This document shows positions 16,291 to 41,811 of a stretch of 64,000 bases of DNA, one piece after another. A program made the position numbers and the translations under genes. This stretch comes from Eulemur rufifrons (lineage: Eukaryota > Chordata > Mammalia > Primates > Lemuridae). Location of the stretch: the NCBI RefSeq assembly GCF_041146395.1, contig NC_090985.1, positions 1,959,501 through 2,023,500 on the forward strand, read 5' to 3'. Position 1 is the stretch's first letter; each line of letters opens with the position of its first letter. The notes under the pieces are model-generated. The model saw only the letters and a program-made list of their open reading frames with translations, was not told where the DNA came from and did no database searches.

Positions 16291-17699
16291 TCGCTACATT
16301 AAGTTTTATCCCTGGTTCCCAGGGCCAAGCCAGTGAAGACCACCTTGGAAATGAGAAGCAAAGTGGTCTCCTTCTTTCCTTGGGGGCGGGTGTGGGTGTG
16401 GGTGAGGAGGAAAGGGAGGAGCCGTGGGCGTAACTGGAGCAACGGTTCCCCTAACGACGCCTGCAGAGGATGGGTTTCCGCAGCCTGGTTCTCTGTTCCT
16501 TTGCTGCGGCTGGGGAGGAACAATGAGGGAGTGAGGGATAAGCAGGGATGTTTATCTTTCCAGCTCCGGGCTTGCAAACGCTGGAATCCCCCGGGGTGGG
16601 GAGGGTGGGTGTGGTCACTTCCCACCGCAGGGAGGGTGGGAGATGCTCCTGGAGGGCAGGGCGGGTGTGCGACTTCCTCCCAGATAGGAAACTCGTCTCC
16701 CGCTGGGCGGCTGCGGGGAGCCATCAAGGACTTATCTCCAGAAGCAGACACCAGGGAGGAGCCCTGCCCAGTCCTGTGCCCAGAAGGGGACGTGCCCGGG
16801 GATGGAGAGGACAGGGTGACCGGCTGAGAACAGCGCAGGGGCAGCCGCTCTCACCGTGTGTCAGAGAGGACTTCTTCCTGCCAGACTTCCAGGCTGACCC
16901 GGGACCTGGGCAGGTCCCAGCAGCCCCGCCCAGAACATTCCAGGACACTGGGATGCAGGCGCAGGTCACTTCTGCGACTGAGGGCAGAGGGGAATTGGGT
17001 CCTTTCCTTGGATTGAATCCAGAATTCTGGGATGACGTCTTAGCTCTTGGATGTGACGCGCTGGAGCTTCCAAAAGTCGACAGACACCCCGACCGCAGGG
17101 TGTGCGTGGAGCGGAGGGTCCTCCCAGTGCCCGAGCGCACCGGGCAGGAAGGAAGTCCCAGCCCTTTTATAGACAAGGAAGCCGAAGGCCAGCGCCGCTA
17201 AATATAGACCAAGTCAAGCTTATTCATATATCCTTTAAATTTTCTAAGGCCTTATTTTTTCAAAAGTCTATTTTATCAGACCTAAAGGTTTGCAAATCTT
17301 CTCCTCATGCACATTTCCAAAGGTTTTCCTTTTCTTTCCATACGCTTCACTCCATCAGTTTCGTCCCCTATAAAATGGGAGGACCGTTCCCTCAGAGCCG
17401 CGTGATAACTGAGTCAGACCATGCAAGTGAGCAGCTCAGACACTGCGAACATTCAGCAAGGGTTTTCTGTCTTCTCGTCTGCATCCCTGGTTTTGGTAGA
17501 GTCCGGGATATTTGACAAGGTTTCACGCCATCATTAATATAATGTATCTTTTTTTCAAGAAGTAACATCTGCATCCTTTTGTAACCACTTTCCTGACAGT
17601 TATTTCATCTTAGTGCTGTGTTTACAGTATTTCAGGACTTCTTATCAGTCCTTTCATAATGCAGCCTTCCTACTGTTGAGTTCTTCCTTTGACTTACAG
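16291..17699. other. Unassigned intergenic sequence
   Basis: GC-rich to 17200, AT-richer after. The 217-codon plus-strand frame at 16548-17201 overlaps a 150-codon minus-strand frame and has no recognisable domain. Confidence 0.45.
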
Positions 17700-18640
17700 C
17701 TCAACTGCATAGTGTTTTTAAGGGAAGGTGCCTGTGCCCGCGAGATCTGAGAGGCGGGGTGGGGAGGTTATGATGGTGAGGGGTACCCAGGCAGCTTTGG
17801 TGATAGCCATCTGCCAGCCAGTGCGGAAGCGCATGAGCCCGTTAACACTGCGAGAGCCACAGCAGTGCATTTGATGCCCGTCAGCCTGAGGTCCGGCCTC
17901 CAGCATCAGGGACAAGTCCCCTGGAGCTGTCCCCCCAGGCTCCCTAAGCATGTGCCTGGCCAACTGACCTTACAACGCTGTTGCAGACTGTACCACCGCT
18001 ATCTTCCGGGGCAAAAGGTAACTCTCTGAGCACACCTTGGACGTGGCAAGCGCCATCTGAGATGGGCACCGAGACTGAACTGAGATTGGCATTTAATTGT
18101 TATTGAGTCTCATCATGCCCCAGACCTGAGCCAAGAACGGCTCCATCCCATGTCAGCCAAACTGTTAGGGGAACGGTGCCAAGAAGCACAAACTTGCTCG
18201 GCACAGATAGTAACGGTGCTAGGATATTGCCACCCAGGGAGAGGGCCAGGAAATGGTGTCTGCGATCTTGGCACCTGAGCTGCCTGGTGAGGGCTGGGTC
18301 TGAGAAGGTGTTGGGACTAGACCGCGTTCAAGTTTTCTAGGCCAGGTCCTGCACAAGACCTCTTGCGGGGAATTTGAAGAGGAGGTGATCTGTGTGAGGT
18401 GTTACATAAACCCAGGAACTGGGTCACAGAGATTTTATAGATATTTGGATTGCTTCTGGAGAGGGCAGGCTGGTATCCTTTGCAGACGTACCCACAGGGA
18501 CACTGGCTTAGCTTGCAGATACGTCAAGATCCAGGGCCTAGATGCCAGGACAGGTGGTAAAGCAGGAAATGCGGTTGGTGTTGGATCCGTAACTTGGGCA
18601 TTAATTCGGGAAGGAAGAATTTGATCTATGGGGTTGAGTG
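17700..18640. other. Unassigned block, possibly an old repeat or pseudogene
   Basis: This stretch is more even in composition than its flanks. It has an 81-codon minus-strand frame (17718-17963) and a 79-codon plus-strand frame (18385-18624). I could not match either to a family. No poly-A tail, target duplication or LTR ends are visible. Confidence 0.35.
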
Positions 18641-18644
18641 CACT

Positions 18645-18740
18645 GGGGAAGTTCTATAGGCGCGGAGCATCGGAAGGTTGAGAGAGGAGAAAACACCTGC
18701 TCAAAGTCACACAGCTACTAAGTGATGGAGCCTGTTGTTA
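18645..18740 (-). mobile_element. MIR fragment
   Basis: ctcaaagtcacacagctact then aagtgatggagcctg match the reversed MIR core. Confidence 0.65.
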
Positions 18741-19434
18741 ATTTCTTTTCCACTAGTAAAAAATGAGCAGGCTCCTAATTGAGTAATGAGAATCAGAAAT
18801 TTTTCTGCAAGGCAGAGAAAGTAGCAGGATTCAGCATGAAAACGGGGACTGGCACAATGGCATGCTGCTGGGAGGCAGCCACAGGCGGGAGCGCTTAGCC
18901 AACTCCTCCCCTGTCCCAGCAGTGCAGGGACGACGGTGGAGGCCAGGAAGCTGGGGCAGCGGGAGGGACTGCTTCCTGGGCCGCACGCGGGTCGGCCAGC
19001 TGACGCCCCGGAACGGAGGCGGCTGAAGTTCCACCAGCTGCTTTCAGGATGGCGGGGTCTCGTCTACGGAAGCCCCCGGGAAGGTGTTCTTTCCACAGGT
19101 GGGGCTTGGGCTGCACCGAGGTGGTGTGTGGTACCCAAGGCATCGTTCTGACCTTATTTGAGAGGTTCTAGAAAGATTGCCTTTGGAGTTCACACACTGA
19201 AGAAATATATAAAATAATTCTTTCCCAATGCCTCTATCCAAGTCCTATGCTATTCCAATCTGGGAGTTTGGAAAAATCACCCCAAATCCCACTACTCAGA
19301 GATTGTCACCAATACCAATCTGACAAACGTTCTTCCAGGCATCACTCCAGGCTTCTATGCATGGGTATAAAATTTTCCATCCATGACATCATACCGTACA
19401 TGATATTAGCCAGTCTGCTGTTTACTTGGTGTAG
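18741..19434. other. Unassigned intergenic sequence
   Basis: No recognised repeat, exon or RNA gene. The later part (19200-19430) is AT-rich and may be old transposon debris. Confidence 0.4.
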
Positions 19435-19875
19435 TGGTTTCCTAGGGCTGCAGTAACAAATTGCCACAAACTAGGTGGCTTAAAATAATTGAAATTTACT
19501 GTTTAACAGTTCTGGAAGCCGGAAATCTGCTACCCAGGTTTCTCAGGGTGGGTTCCCTGCGAGGGCTCTGAGAGAGAATGCATTGCCCGCCCCTCCCCAG
19601 CCTCCCGTAGCTGCTGGTGATCCTTGCTGGTCCGTGGCTTGGAGATGCCTCACCCCAGTCTGGCTCCGTCTTCACACGGTATTTTCTCAGCGTGTCTGCG
19701 TCCAGATTTCCTTCTTTTTGTAAGAACACCAGGCATTGGGTGTTTTTGGTGCCCCTCCTAGTACAGAATGACTTCATCTTAGCCTGACTGCATCTGCGAG
19801 ACCCTATCTCCAAATAAGGTGAACACGGATTTGGGGAGACTCCGCTTACCCCAGCACACAGGGACACCTCTTATG
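19435..19875 (-). mobile_element. MaLR/MLT1-type solo LTR
   Basis: The reversed LTR order is clear: gtttcctagggctgcagtaa, ccacaaactaggtggcttaa, cagttctggaagccggaaat, tttgtaagaacaccaggcat and ccctatctccaaataaggtg. No internal viral sequence accompanies it. It is an old endogenous retroviral LTR remnant. Confidence 0.8.
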
Positions 19876-20240
19876 TAACCGAATGTAGACACCCACTGCT
19901 ATTTTGAAGGCCAGTGTGATATTTCACTGGAGATACTTACCATAATTTACTTATACCTGTCTCGGAGGGATCTACATCTAGGCTATCTTATTTTTCTTTG
20001 TGACTATTTTCAGCTTCAGCTTGATACACACCCTCGGGCTTAAATTCTGTACATGTGTTGTTATTCTTCTCACAGAAACACTGCAAATCCGACAGTAAGG
20101 TTTCAGCAGCGTTGATTCTGCGGGGGGCTGTGACAGAGAATCCGCTCCGCGCCTCTCCTCCCGCTGCTCACGGCTGCTGGCAGTCCTTGGCTGGCGACCC
20201 GACAGGCACATACTTTTATTATTTCGACGTCTCTCGTCCA

Positions 20241-21167
20241 GTGCCTCCTAGGAGGATGGTCCCCCGTGACGGAGGAGCATCCAGTGCCTTCTAGGAGGAT
20301 GGTCCCCGCGACGGAGGAGCACCCAGTGCCTTCTAGGAGGATGGCCCCCCGAGACGGAGGAGCATCCAGTGCCTTCTAGGAGGATGGCCCCCCGAGACGG
20401 AGGAGCATCCAGTGCCTCCTAGGAGGATGGTCCCCGAGACGGAGGAGCATCCAGTGCCTCCTAGGAGGATGGTCCCCGAGACGGAGGAGCATCCAGTGCC
20501 TTCTAGGAGGATGGTCCCCGAGACGGAGGAGCATCCAGTGCCTCCTAGGAGGATGGTCCCCGCGACAGAGGAGCATCCAGTGCCTCCTAGGAGGATGGTC
20601 CCCGCAATGGAGGAGCATCCAGTGCCTTCTAGGAGGATGGTCCCCCGCGACGGAGGAGCATCCAGTGCCTTCTAGGAGGATGGTCCCCGCGACGGAGGAG
20701 CATCCAGTGCCTTCTAGGAGGATGGTCCCCGTGACGGAGGAGCATCCAGTGCCTTCTAGGAGGATGGTCCCCACGACGGAGGAGCATCCAGTGCCTTCTA
20801 GGAGGATGGTCCCCCGCGACAGAGGAGCATCCAGTGCCTTCTAGGAGGATGGTCCCCGCGACGGAGGAGCATCCAGTGCCTTCTAGGAGGATGGTCCCCG
20901 TGACGGAGGAGCATCCAGTGCCTTCTAGGAGGATGGTCCCCACGACGGAGGAGCATCCAGTGCCTTCTAGGAGGATGGTCCCCGCGACGGAGGAGCATCC
21001 AGTGCCTCCTAGGAGGATGGTCCCCGCGACAGAGGAGCATCCAGTGCCTCCTAGGAGGATGGTCCCCCTGACGGAGGAGCATCCAGTGCCTCCTAGGAGG
21101 ATGGTCCCCCGTGACAGAGGAGCATCCAGTGCCTCCTAGGAGGATGGTCCCCCTGACGGAGGAGCAG
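20241..21167. repeat. 42-bp minisatellite, 22 units
   Basis: The unit begins gtgccttctaggaggatggt, continues ccccgcgacggaggagcatc and ends ca. Unit starts are 20241, 20284, 20326, 20369, 20412, 20454, 20496, 20538, 20580, 20622, 20665, 20707, 20749, 20791, 20834, 20876, 20918, 20960, 21002, 21044, 21086 and 21129; the last is cut short. Spacing is 42 or 43 bp, the extra base being one more C in the C-run. Variant patterns recur every four units. A 42-bp unit is 14 codons, so long frames stay open on both strands; these are not genes. Confidence 0.97.
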
Positions 21168-22915
21168 TGACCAACCGCTGAGACATGGAGGGTTGGAGTC
21201 CCCAAGGGACTTCCTGAGACTCCCCAGTAGCTCATTTTGAGGCTGCAGAAACTTTTATTTAATAAACGTCTACCAAGTGAACATAGGTATTTAGGCAAAA
21301 CAAAAAAATTTTCGGAGAACAAATAGACTTTTCTTGAGCGATGCGTCGGGGAGAGAAAGGAAAGGTCTGCAAGTTGCCCAGTGGTTTTGTTTTGCTTGGG
21401 AACCAAACGCCTCGGGAAGGCGGGACGGATGGCAGGTGCTTCAGGATTCGCCTGCTCTGGCGTTGCAGTCGAAGCGGCGTCTGTAACCCCACCAGCAGGG
21501 ACGTTTGGCAAAGGGAGTGACGCCTCCTACGGGATGTGCTCTGCCCCCCGGCAGGTCTGCAGTGGTCAGCCCCCTCAGCATGCAGCGTCGTTTTTAGACT
21601 AGATCGGGTTATGGTGCCTCCATCCGTTCAGCCTGGCCCAGGACACTCAGGCCACAGGAGCAGAAGAATCCATTTATCAAACAAACCCTCGTCACCTGTG
21701 TCCTCAGAGTCAGGTGGGAGAGCGTGTCTGGGCGTGAGGCTGTGCGTGGAGCCCGCTGTGCAGCTGGGAATGGTCACGGCTATTCAGAAGGCAGGAGTGT
21801 GACGAGCTCACGGCGTCACTGGTGAGGTTGACTGGGAAGCGGAGGGACAGCAATTCATCTGGGACACATCGGAGAGGGTCTCCTGCCTGCACCCAAGGTT
21901 CAGACTGTGCTCTGAGACTGATAAGGGGAGAAGGAATCCCATCTATCCAGCCATAATTCTGGGGAAACAGACTGCCCGATGCAGCAGCTCACGCGTATCG
22001 GCCCTCCAAGGCACGCATGACACCCAGGTGACAGGCGTCTGAAGGCTGCGGCAGATGGAAGATGGCCAAGTCCACGCATCGGCGCAGGCTCGGTGTTCCG
22101 TGAGCGGGGAGCGTTGTGTTTTCAGTGACTAAGGTGACCATAACCGTGGGTAAGATCGCACGTACTGTACTCAGGTGGTCCTGGGACAGCTGAAAAGCAG
22201 GAATCTGCAACGGAAGAATTCTCGGGTGCAACCTGTGCTTCGGCACACACCTGCGTGCCAGCCTGTCCCCAGGGCTGAGGCCATGCCAGCCAGACAGACC
22301 CTGACTTCGTGGGGTCTGTTTGCACTCGCCCGAATGGCTCACTGATAGGAGAGGTTGCTCATGACAGGGATTTGCAGAGAAAATGCACAGTGTCGTGAGA
22401 GGCAGGGAGCGGCAGCTAGCTTGGTCGGATTTGGGGATGACGTTGAGGGAGGTGGCCTTCGAAGATGGTCTTGAGGGATGAGTAGAAATTTCGGGGAGAA
22501 GGGTCTTAGGAAACTAAATTCAAACAGAGGAAACAGCCAGGTCAGTAAAGGCACCACGCAGGGAAACTTCAACGATCTTGATACTCTTAAAACACAACGT
22601 GAAACAGTGTCATTGACAAGAAAGGAAGCTGGGACTATGACAAGTGGACAACGATGGGAAAGGCTTTTGACATCTGACTGGCTTTTAGCCTCGGTGTTTA
22701 CCGCGGAGAGAGCGGGTGAGTCACTGTTTCTAGAAGCCTGGCTCAGCAGCTCCGTTTGGAAGCAGAGACCCACTTGTGCACTAGGGTCCTCTGAACTGAG
22801 CCGGAGACTGCCTACGTCATTTTCCTAGTTACAGATAAAAAGCTGTCCCCATGACTTGCCACACGAGGGCACAATTGCCCAATGATGAAATCAAACTCTT
22901 CTAAAGAAAGATCAG
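21168..22915. other. Unassigned intergenic sequence
   Basis: No gene or clear repeat. taaggtgaccataaccgtgg and gtggtcctgggacagc (22130-22190) hint at a third relic of the palindromic element seen at 3115 and 6700. Confidence 0.4.
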
Positions 22916-23236
22916 GGCCAGTGAGGTGGCTCAGGTTTGTAATCCCAGCACTTTGGGATGCCGAGGTGGGAGGATCGCTTGAGGTCAGGAGTTCTAGACC
23001 AGCCTGGGCAAAGGGTGAGACCCCATCTCTACAAAAATAAAAAAATTAGCCAGGTGTGGTGGCATTTGCCTGTAGTCCCAGCTACTCGGGAGGCTGAGGC
23101 AGGAGGATCGCTTGAGCTTAGGAGTTAGAGAGTTAGAGGTTACAGTGAGCTGTGATCCCACCACTGTACTCTAGCCTGAGTATAGCAAGGGTCTTTAAAA
23201 ACAAAGAAAGAAAGAAATCAAAAGAAAAAGAAAAAG
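22916..23236 (+). mobile_element. Old Alu dimer with target-site duplication
   Basis: It runs ggccagtgaggtggctcagg to a purine-rich tail of aaagaaagaaa units. aaagaaagatcagg occurs before the head and after the tail. The arms are diverged, and the middle is the simple 'acaaaaataaaaaaattagc' form. Confidence 0.92.
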
Positions 23237-23419
23237 AAAGATCAGGAAAGACCTTGTCCTCCTAAACTCTGCTGGATAAGACATTACTAACGAGCATGAG
23301 AAACAGCCCGATGTGATTATATAAAAGCTGCAAACATCTGTTGAGTGAGGTGTCTGGAGAAATGTGAGCAGAAAACTGGCTCTTGTTCCCGGCCTGATGT
23401 CAGTCTTTTCGTAACACTA

Positions 23420-23625
23420 AGCAGTGATATCTCCAGGGTGCTTACTATGTCCTAAGTACTGTGCCAATGCGTTACATACATCATCTCACTTATGTATCAC
23501 ACTAATCACATGAGGTGGGTGGTATTATCTCTCCATTTTACAGATGGGGAAACTGAGTCACGGAGAGGTCGTGACTTTTCCTGAGGATCACACAGCAGTT
23601 AAGTGGTTAGTTCTGCCTTCGGCAC
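23420..23625 (-). mobile_element. MIR SINE fossil
   Basis: tgcttactatgtcctaagta, then attttacagatggggaaact and gatcacacagcagttaagtg give a near-complete reversed MIR. Confidence 0.85.
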
Positions 23626-24761
23626 TGAGAATGTCTGACCCTAAAGCCTGTGACTGAGGTCCCAGAGCTGGTCGTGAATGCAGAATTGTTTTCTCGTCTC
23701 CTCCAACAGCAGTACTCAGACGAGACCGCCGTGTCGGAAGAGGCCTGAGACCCGCGGGCAGCACCGGCACACAAGGGGGCTGCGCTGCCCTCGGTTTCCC
23801 TCCTTCTCTCTTCTCCAGCTTTTGCGGTGGGTTCAGCTCTCGCTCCCGGGCCAACTCGAGCATCTCTGGCGTCCGCCCCTTGCCTCCACTTCCTCACCCT
23901 GTGAGCGGACGGCGCCCCTCTCTCCCCCCGGACCGAGGGAGCCGGAGCAGCTGCTGGCTGGGGAACCGTGTCACACGGGTGCCTTCCCAGGGCCCTCGCC
24001 CAGCACCCTGAAGTCCCTGGAACTGGCTCGTTCCCTAACGTTGCCCTGTCGTACGTAAGTGTTTGAATCGTCGCGTCGCTTTCAGCACCTTACAATTACT
24101 GACTTCTAAATTACAAATAAATAAATAAGGAGAAACAGAACAAATATGTTCATCGTTGTTACATTCTGAGTCTTTCCTTGGATGTGTGAAATGCTTCCAC
24201 TTATATTTTTCTGAAGCCGTAAAGACCACAACTTTGTTTTCACCAGGGGACAAGACACATGGGTCAGCGTTGAACGGATGAGTGTTCAACCCCACAGGGT
24301 GGCGTGGGTGAGGACTGGGAACCAGAAACAGCCCCGGCCTCAGAAGCAAGTGACGTCAACTCCAGCTCCTGCTCTTCCTCCAGGGGGCCGCGGCCCTCAG
24401 CGGTCCAGTCCCACTCTGGGCTCCAGTTTTCTCACCTCTGCAATTAGAAGGGACAGATGGATCAGTGGGTTACAAGCTATGTTTACAGATTCTCAGGGTC
24501 CTCTGGGCTGGGGCCGGGGTGGGGGTCGGGGGGCAAGGTGGAAGTTTTGCCCCAAATGGCCATTTAAGTCAACTAAGAGACCATTCTTTTTTATCTATTC
24601 GTATTTGTTTTTACGTCATTGAGTTGTCTTGCTTTTGTTTAAAGGAGAGGTCCCTACTTAAAAAAGGGGGGAAAGAAGTTTGAAATTGCTTTGGGAAAAA
24701 TTCCAGAAACTGTGTTTTCCCCTCTGTTCTCACAGCACAACAGTCATCGACACAGAAGATG
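23626..24761. other. Unassigned intergenic sequence
   Basis: No exon or repeat recognised. 24110-24130 has a short (AATA)n run. Confidence 0.45.
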
Positions 24762-28729
<3,968 letters not shown>

Positions 28730-28760
28730 GGCGGGCGGGGGTGGGGGGGTGGGGGGGGTG
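28730..28760 (+). promoter_or_regulatory. G-run tract upstream of CFAP161, possible G-quadruplex
   Basis: Several runs of four or more G separated by single T or C bases lie 145-175 bp before the ATG. The pattern fits a G-quadruplex-forming or SP/KLF-binding promoter element. Confidence 0.45.
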
Positions 28761-28834
28761 ACAGCCCTGGCCCGGGCCCGCGGGTGTGCGGTCACCCGTT
28801 GGCCAGTGGACCTTGACCGGTTGCCAGGAGCCGC

Positions 28835-28848
28835 GTCGTCATGGCGAC
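28835..28848 (+). promoter_or_regulatory. RFX X-box-like palindrome 57 bp upstream of the CFAP161 ATG
   Basis: The site gtcgtcatggcgac matches the RFX X-box form GTTGCCATGGCAAC at 11 of 14 positions, and the three differences are transitions. A separate GTTGCC half-site lies at 28820-28825. RFX factors drive many motile-cilium genes, so the position and the gene's role agree. Binding is inferred from sequence only. Confidence 0.65.
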
Positions 28849-28904
28849 GGGGCACGCTAACCGGCGGCATTGTGTCCGGAGACCCGCTCGCTGGACCCGG
28901 CAGG

Positions 28905-36970
<8,066 letters not shown>

Positions 36971-37165
36971 CACGCCAGCACACGTGTGTCCTCTCGGGCC
37001 CTGCTCTCCTCAAATGTAGCTTTAAAAGAACTTTAACCTTGGTCACGCCTCAAGCAATTTTGAAGTAAGGTATAGAGCTCTCTGAGAGCTGCATTAGAAC
37101 TAAGGCTGTGTTAAGATTGTTGAATTTGTGGGGGGAGTCTGGGGCCAGGCTCCCCAGGTCTGGGG

Positions 37166-37332
37166 AATAAACAGCTTTGGAAAATGACACACAGTGGTCC
37201 TTTGTCGAAAACCACGTTCTGAAGAACTCAGATCCTTCACAGTAGCAGCTTCTGCGAGGACTGTGTGTTGCTTCTTAAAGCTCAGTGTTTAAAGACATTA
37301 TGTAAAGTTATGACATAATGTCTGTGAATAAA
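37166..37332 (+). terminator. CFAP161: CFAP161 polyadenylation signals
   Basis: Two canonical AATAAA hexamers occur at 37166-37171 and 37327-37332, 196 and 357 nt after the stop codon. GT-rich sequence follows each. A third AATAAA at 37528-37533 is more distant. Which one is used cannot be told from sequence. The 3' UTR from 36971 has no repeat that I recognise. Confidence 0.7.
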
Positions 37333-37533
37333 GCTATCGAACTATACTGCCTTAGCTCTGTACGATGCGCTGAAGCAGCAGCAGCGCGTAGCCGTGAGCT
37401 GTGGGGTTAAAGATTCCCCTCCCCTCTTGGAAACCATCCTGCTTCTGTTTCTGCCTCTGACCGAGGAAGTCGGAGCCTCTGCCTGACGTTAGTTGTGGCA
37501 CCCCTGTGATTGGAAAGTTCCAGACAAAATAAA

Positions 37534-37889
37534 TATCCTTCCACTTGTTTGCTCATCTATTCATTCTTCACTGAGTTCCTGTGAGGTTTCAGATGAAGCG
37601 GCTCCAGCCAGGGCAGGCCGACCCTCCTCAGGGGGGCAGGCAGTTCCCACCACGCACTGCGGGGTCCAGGGCAGGGGTCCCACACACGGCTGTGCACGGG
37701 GCTCCCCCTGGGAACTGTGACCATTGCTGACGCCCGGCCCAGCCTGGAAGTTCTGGTTTCCTGGCCTGGGGTGTGGCCTGGGCATCGGGCTTTGCCAGTG
37801 TCCTTTGGACGGTTCCCGCGTGTGGGCACGGCGGAGACCGTTGCCTTAGGCAGTGAGGGAGGAAATAGGGGTTCCTCGGGGTGGTCTGA
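37534..37889. other. Sequence downstream of CFAP161, unassigned
   Basis: It lies past the last AATAAA. I see no repeat or exon. Confidence 0.45.
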
Positions 37890-38035
37890 AAGGTCTCAGC
37901 CTGGCCGCACGTCAGAACCGCTGGGAGAACATGGCCAAGGCCCAGCGCCAGGCTGCACTCTGGGCCCTTCCACCAGATTCCTGGGCTGGGACTTAAGAAA
38001 ATACTGTGCTTGGGCCCCCCGGAGGGTCTTCTTTA
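37890..38035 (+). mobile_element. MER5A-type hAT fossil
   Basis: cgcacgtcagaaccgctggg then ccaccagattcctgggctgg, ctgtgcttgggcc keep the MER5A order (CATCAGAATCACCTGG ... TTTCTGATT), diverged. Confidence 0.45.
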
Positions 38036-39874
38036 ATTGACTGGGAGACCACGTATTAGTGTTTTTTAAAGCCTGCCGGTTTATTTTCATGTGCAGCCTA
38101 GGTCGAAACCTCTGGCTTGGCCGAGAGCAGAGTCGGGTCTGCCTGGGGGACTCCGACGGGCAAAACCAGGGCCCAGAGGCAGGTGGGTTTGGCTCCGTCT
38201 GGGGAAAGACATTTTTTAACAGTCTGAACTGTCTGCGACAATTCTGGCGCGTTCTTGCGCCGACCGTAAGGTGTCCCTGGAAAGCCTTCAGGCGACCTTG
38301 GGAATCATGTTCTTCCTTGAACAATCCTCCAGGGGCTTCTTGACTGAACCCCCGAAGGGCTTTAACGCCACCAGGAATTAGCGCCACCGACCAGGTGTGC
38401 ACACGTGACTGCCACCGGGCCGGCAGGTCGTTTCGATGCACACGCTGACTGCAGGGAGGTTAAGATACGAGAAGCAAAACCTGCACATGTCACAACAGAT
38501 GAAGTACGGTAGCGACCGGAGAGCGAGCACGTCTGACCCGAGAGGGCTCTCAGGTCGCCATGTGTCGTCCCCGCGTCAGTGCTGCGGGGCGGGGGGCACC
38601 TCGCAAAGCCGCAGGGGCCTCTAGCACTCGCTTCCTTGTTCAATTCCCGCCGCACTCTGGGACCAGGCTTGCTCACTGCTGTAGCCGCATTTCCTGGGGA
38701 ATATCTGTTAACTGGATGACTGAATCAACAAGTGCACGGATCCATACCTTCTATAGAGGGGGCGCCCGGCTTGCTCACAGGTGAGGAAATTGTCCCAGGT
38801 AGGGGGAGGGACACAGCTAAGGCCATCGGGAAGACAGAGGCGGGTCCCAGGAGAACCCCACCCGGGCCAAGGAACCTCGCAGTTGCCTAAGCACCTTGGA
38901 GAGTGGAGCTGGGTTAGGATCCCTGCAGGCTTGGAAATCTGGACGGAGACCTGCTTTCTGCCCTGCTGGTTTGGTCCTGCAGTTTTCCAAGTAGCCACAA
39001 GATGTCAATGTTAATAATGCCAACCAGTCAACACTTGTCACTGCTCAGCTGCTGAGCTTAATGTCAAAAAACATGAGGGCATTTCCAGTTTTCAAAATGT
39101 ACATTTTAAGAGAGGAAAAACCATAAAACCTCCGTGGCCAGGGTATTGGTTAATTTTTTTTTTTTTTTGGCTTCATTAAAAAAATGGTGTATTAGGCAAG
39201 TCTAAAGCTGCTTAACAGCATTCCGAGGGTTTGCGCCAAGGGAAGTCCAGGTCAGAATACAGCCCCTGCGGGACTCTTTGCAGACGTTCCGTCTGCAGCC
39301 TGGAGCCCCCCGGAAGTCGCACCCTGAGCCGCAGGCCCGGGATTCTGTGTGCTGCCCGGTCTCCACGTCCTCTCTGCTGCCGCCCTGCCTCGAGGCCACC
39401 TTGACCTCAGCAAGCGTTTTCTCCGCTGGGCACTAGCTTCCTCTCAGGGTGTCTGGAAGAGTCCGTGAATCGAGACCATGTACTGGGGAGAGGCAGGAGG
39501 AGATGATGATTCCAGGCTCCGGCTCTGGGGGCGGACAGCTCCCCGTGGACCCGGTCACTTCCTGCCGTGTGGCCCGCGGAGGGCATCACACCTGTTCGCC
39601 ACTCCATGCACTCCTAGGCTACAGTGTAATCTCTGTGTCCCCCACGCTCAGCCCGGTGCGTGGCCTGAACTGCTAAACGTCGGTTCTTCTTCCCCTCATC
39701 TCACAGGCAAGCGCAAGCTCCGGCAGAGCGGCCACCGGGCGGCGTCTCATGTGAGTAGGTGCTTCTGTCACCAGCACTGGCCACTCTGAACTCCAGGGCT
39801 GCTTGACGGTAACGCTCCCCGAGGACAGGAAACCGTGTCCCAACTTGTGTCCCCGTGTTAGGACGTCGTCATTA
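38036..39874. other. Unassigned intergenic sequence with MIR trace
   Basis: caggtgaggaaattgtccca with gacacagctaaggccatcgg (38778-38828) looks like a reversed MIR. A T-run lies at 39157-39168. No gene is recognised. Confidence 0.4.
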
Positions 39875-39990
39875 TCATGGCCAATTTATTGAGCACTTAT
39901 TATGTGCCAGGCACTCTTCTAAGCACTTTTACATGTACCAACCGATTTCATTCTCACATATAACCTGTGAGCTACGTCATTACTGGTCAA
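39875..39990 (-). mobile_element. MIR 3'-end fragment
   Basis: tattgagcacttattatgtg then ccaggcactcttctaagcac is a close match to the reversed MIR tail. Confidence 0.85.
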
Positions 39991-40136
39991 AGGGCACAGA
40001 CTGTGAGCCACACGACCAACAGGTTCTAGGGATCTCACGTACGGCATGGGTGGTGATGGATGTTTCAATTAATGTGATCGTGATAATCATTGTACAATGC
40101 ATATGTAGATCAAATAATCACATCGTACACCTTGAA

Positions 40137-41811
<1,675 letters not shown>

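Noticed and set aside
19435..19875. Possible full endogenous retrovirus
   Set aside because: Only LTR-like sequence is present, with no gag, pol or env region beside it.
20375..21511. Long frames on both strands through the 42-bp array (up to 237 codons), encoding repeats such as GDHPPRRHWMLL or MVPATEEHPVPSRR
   Set aside because: They exist only because the unit is 14 codons long. No start context, splice sites or flanking coding sequence support them.
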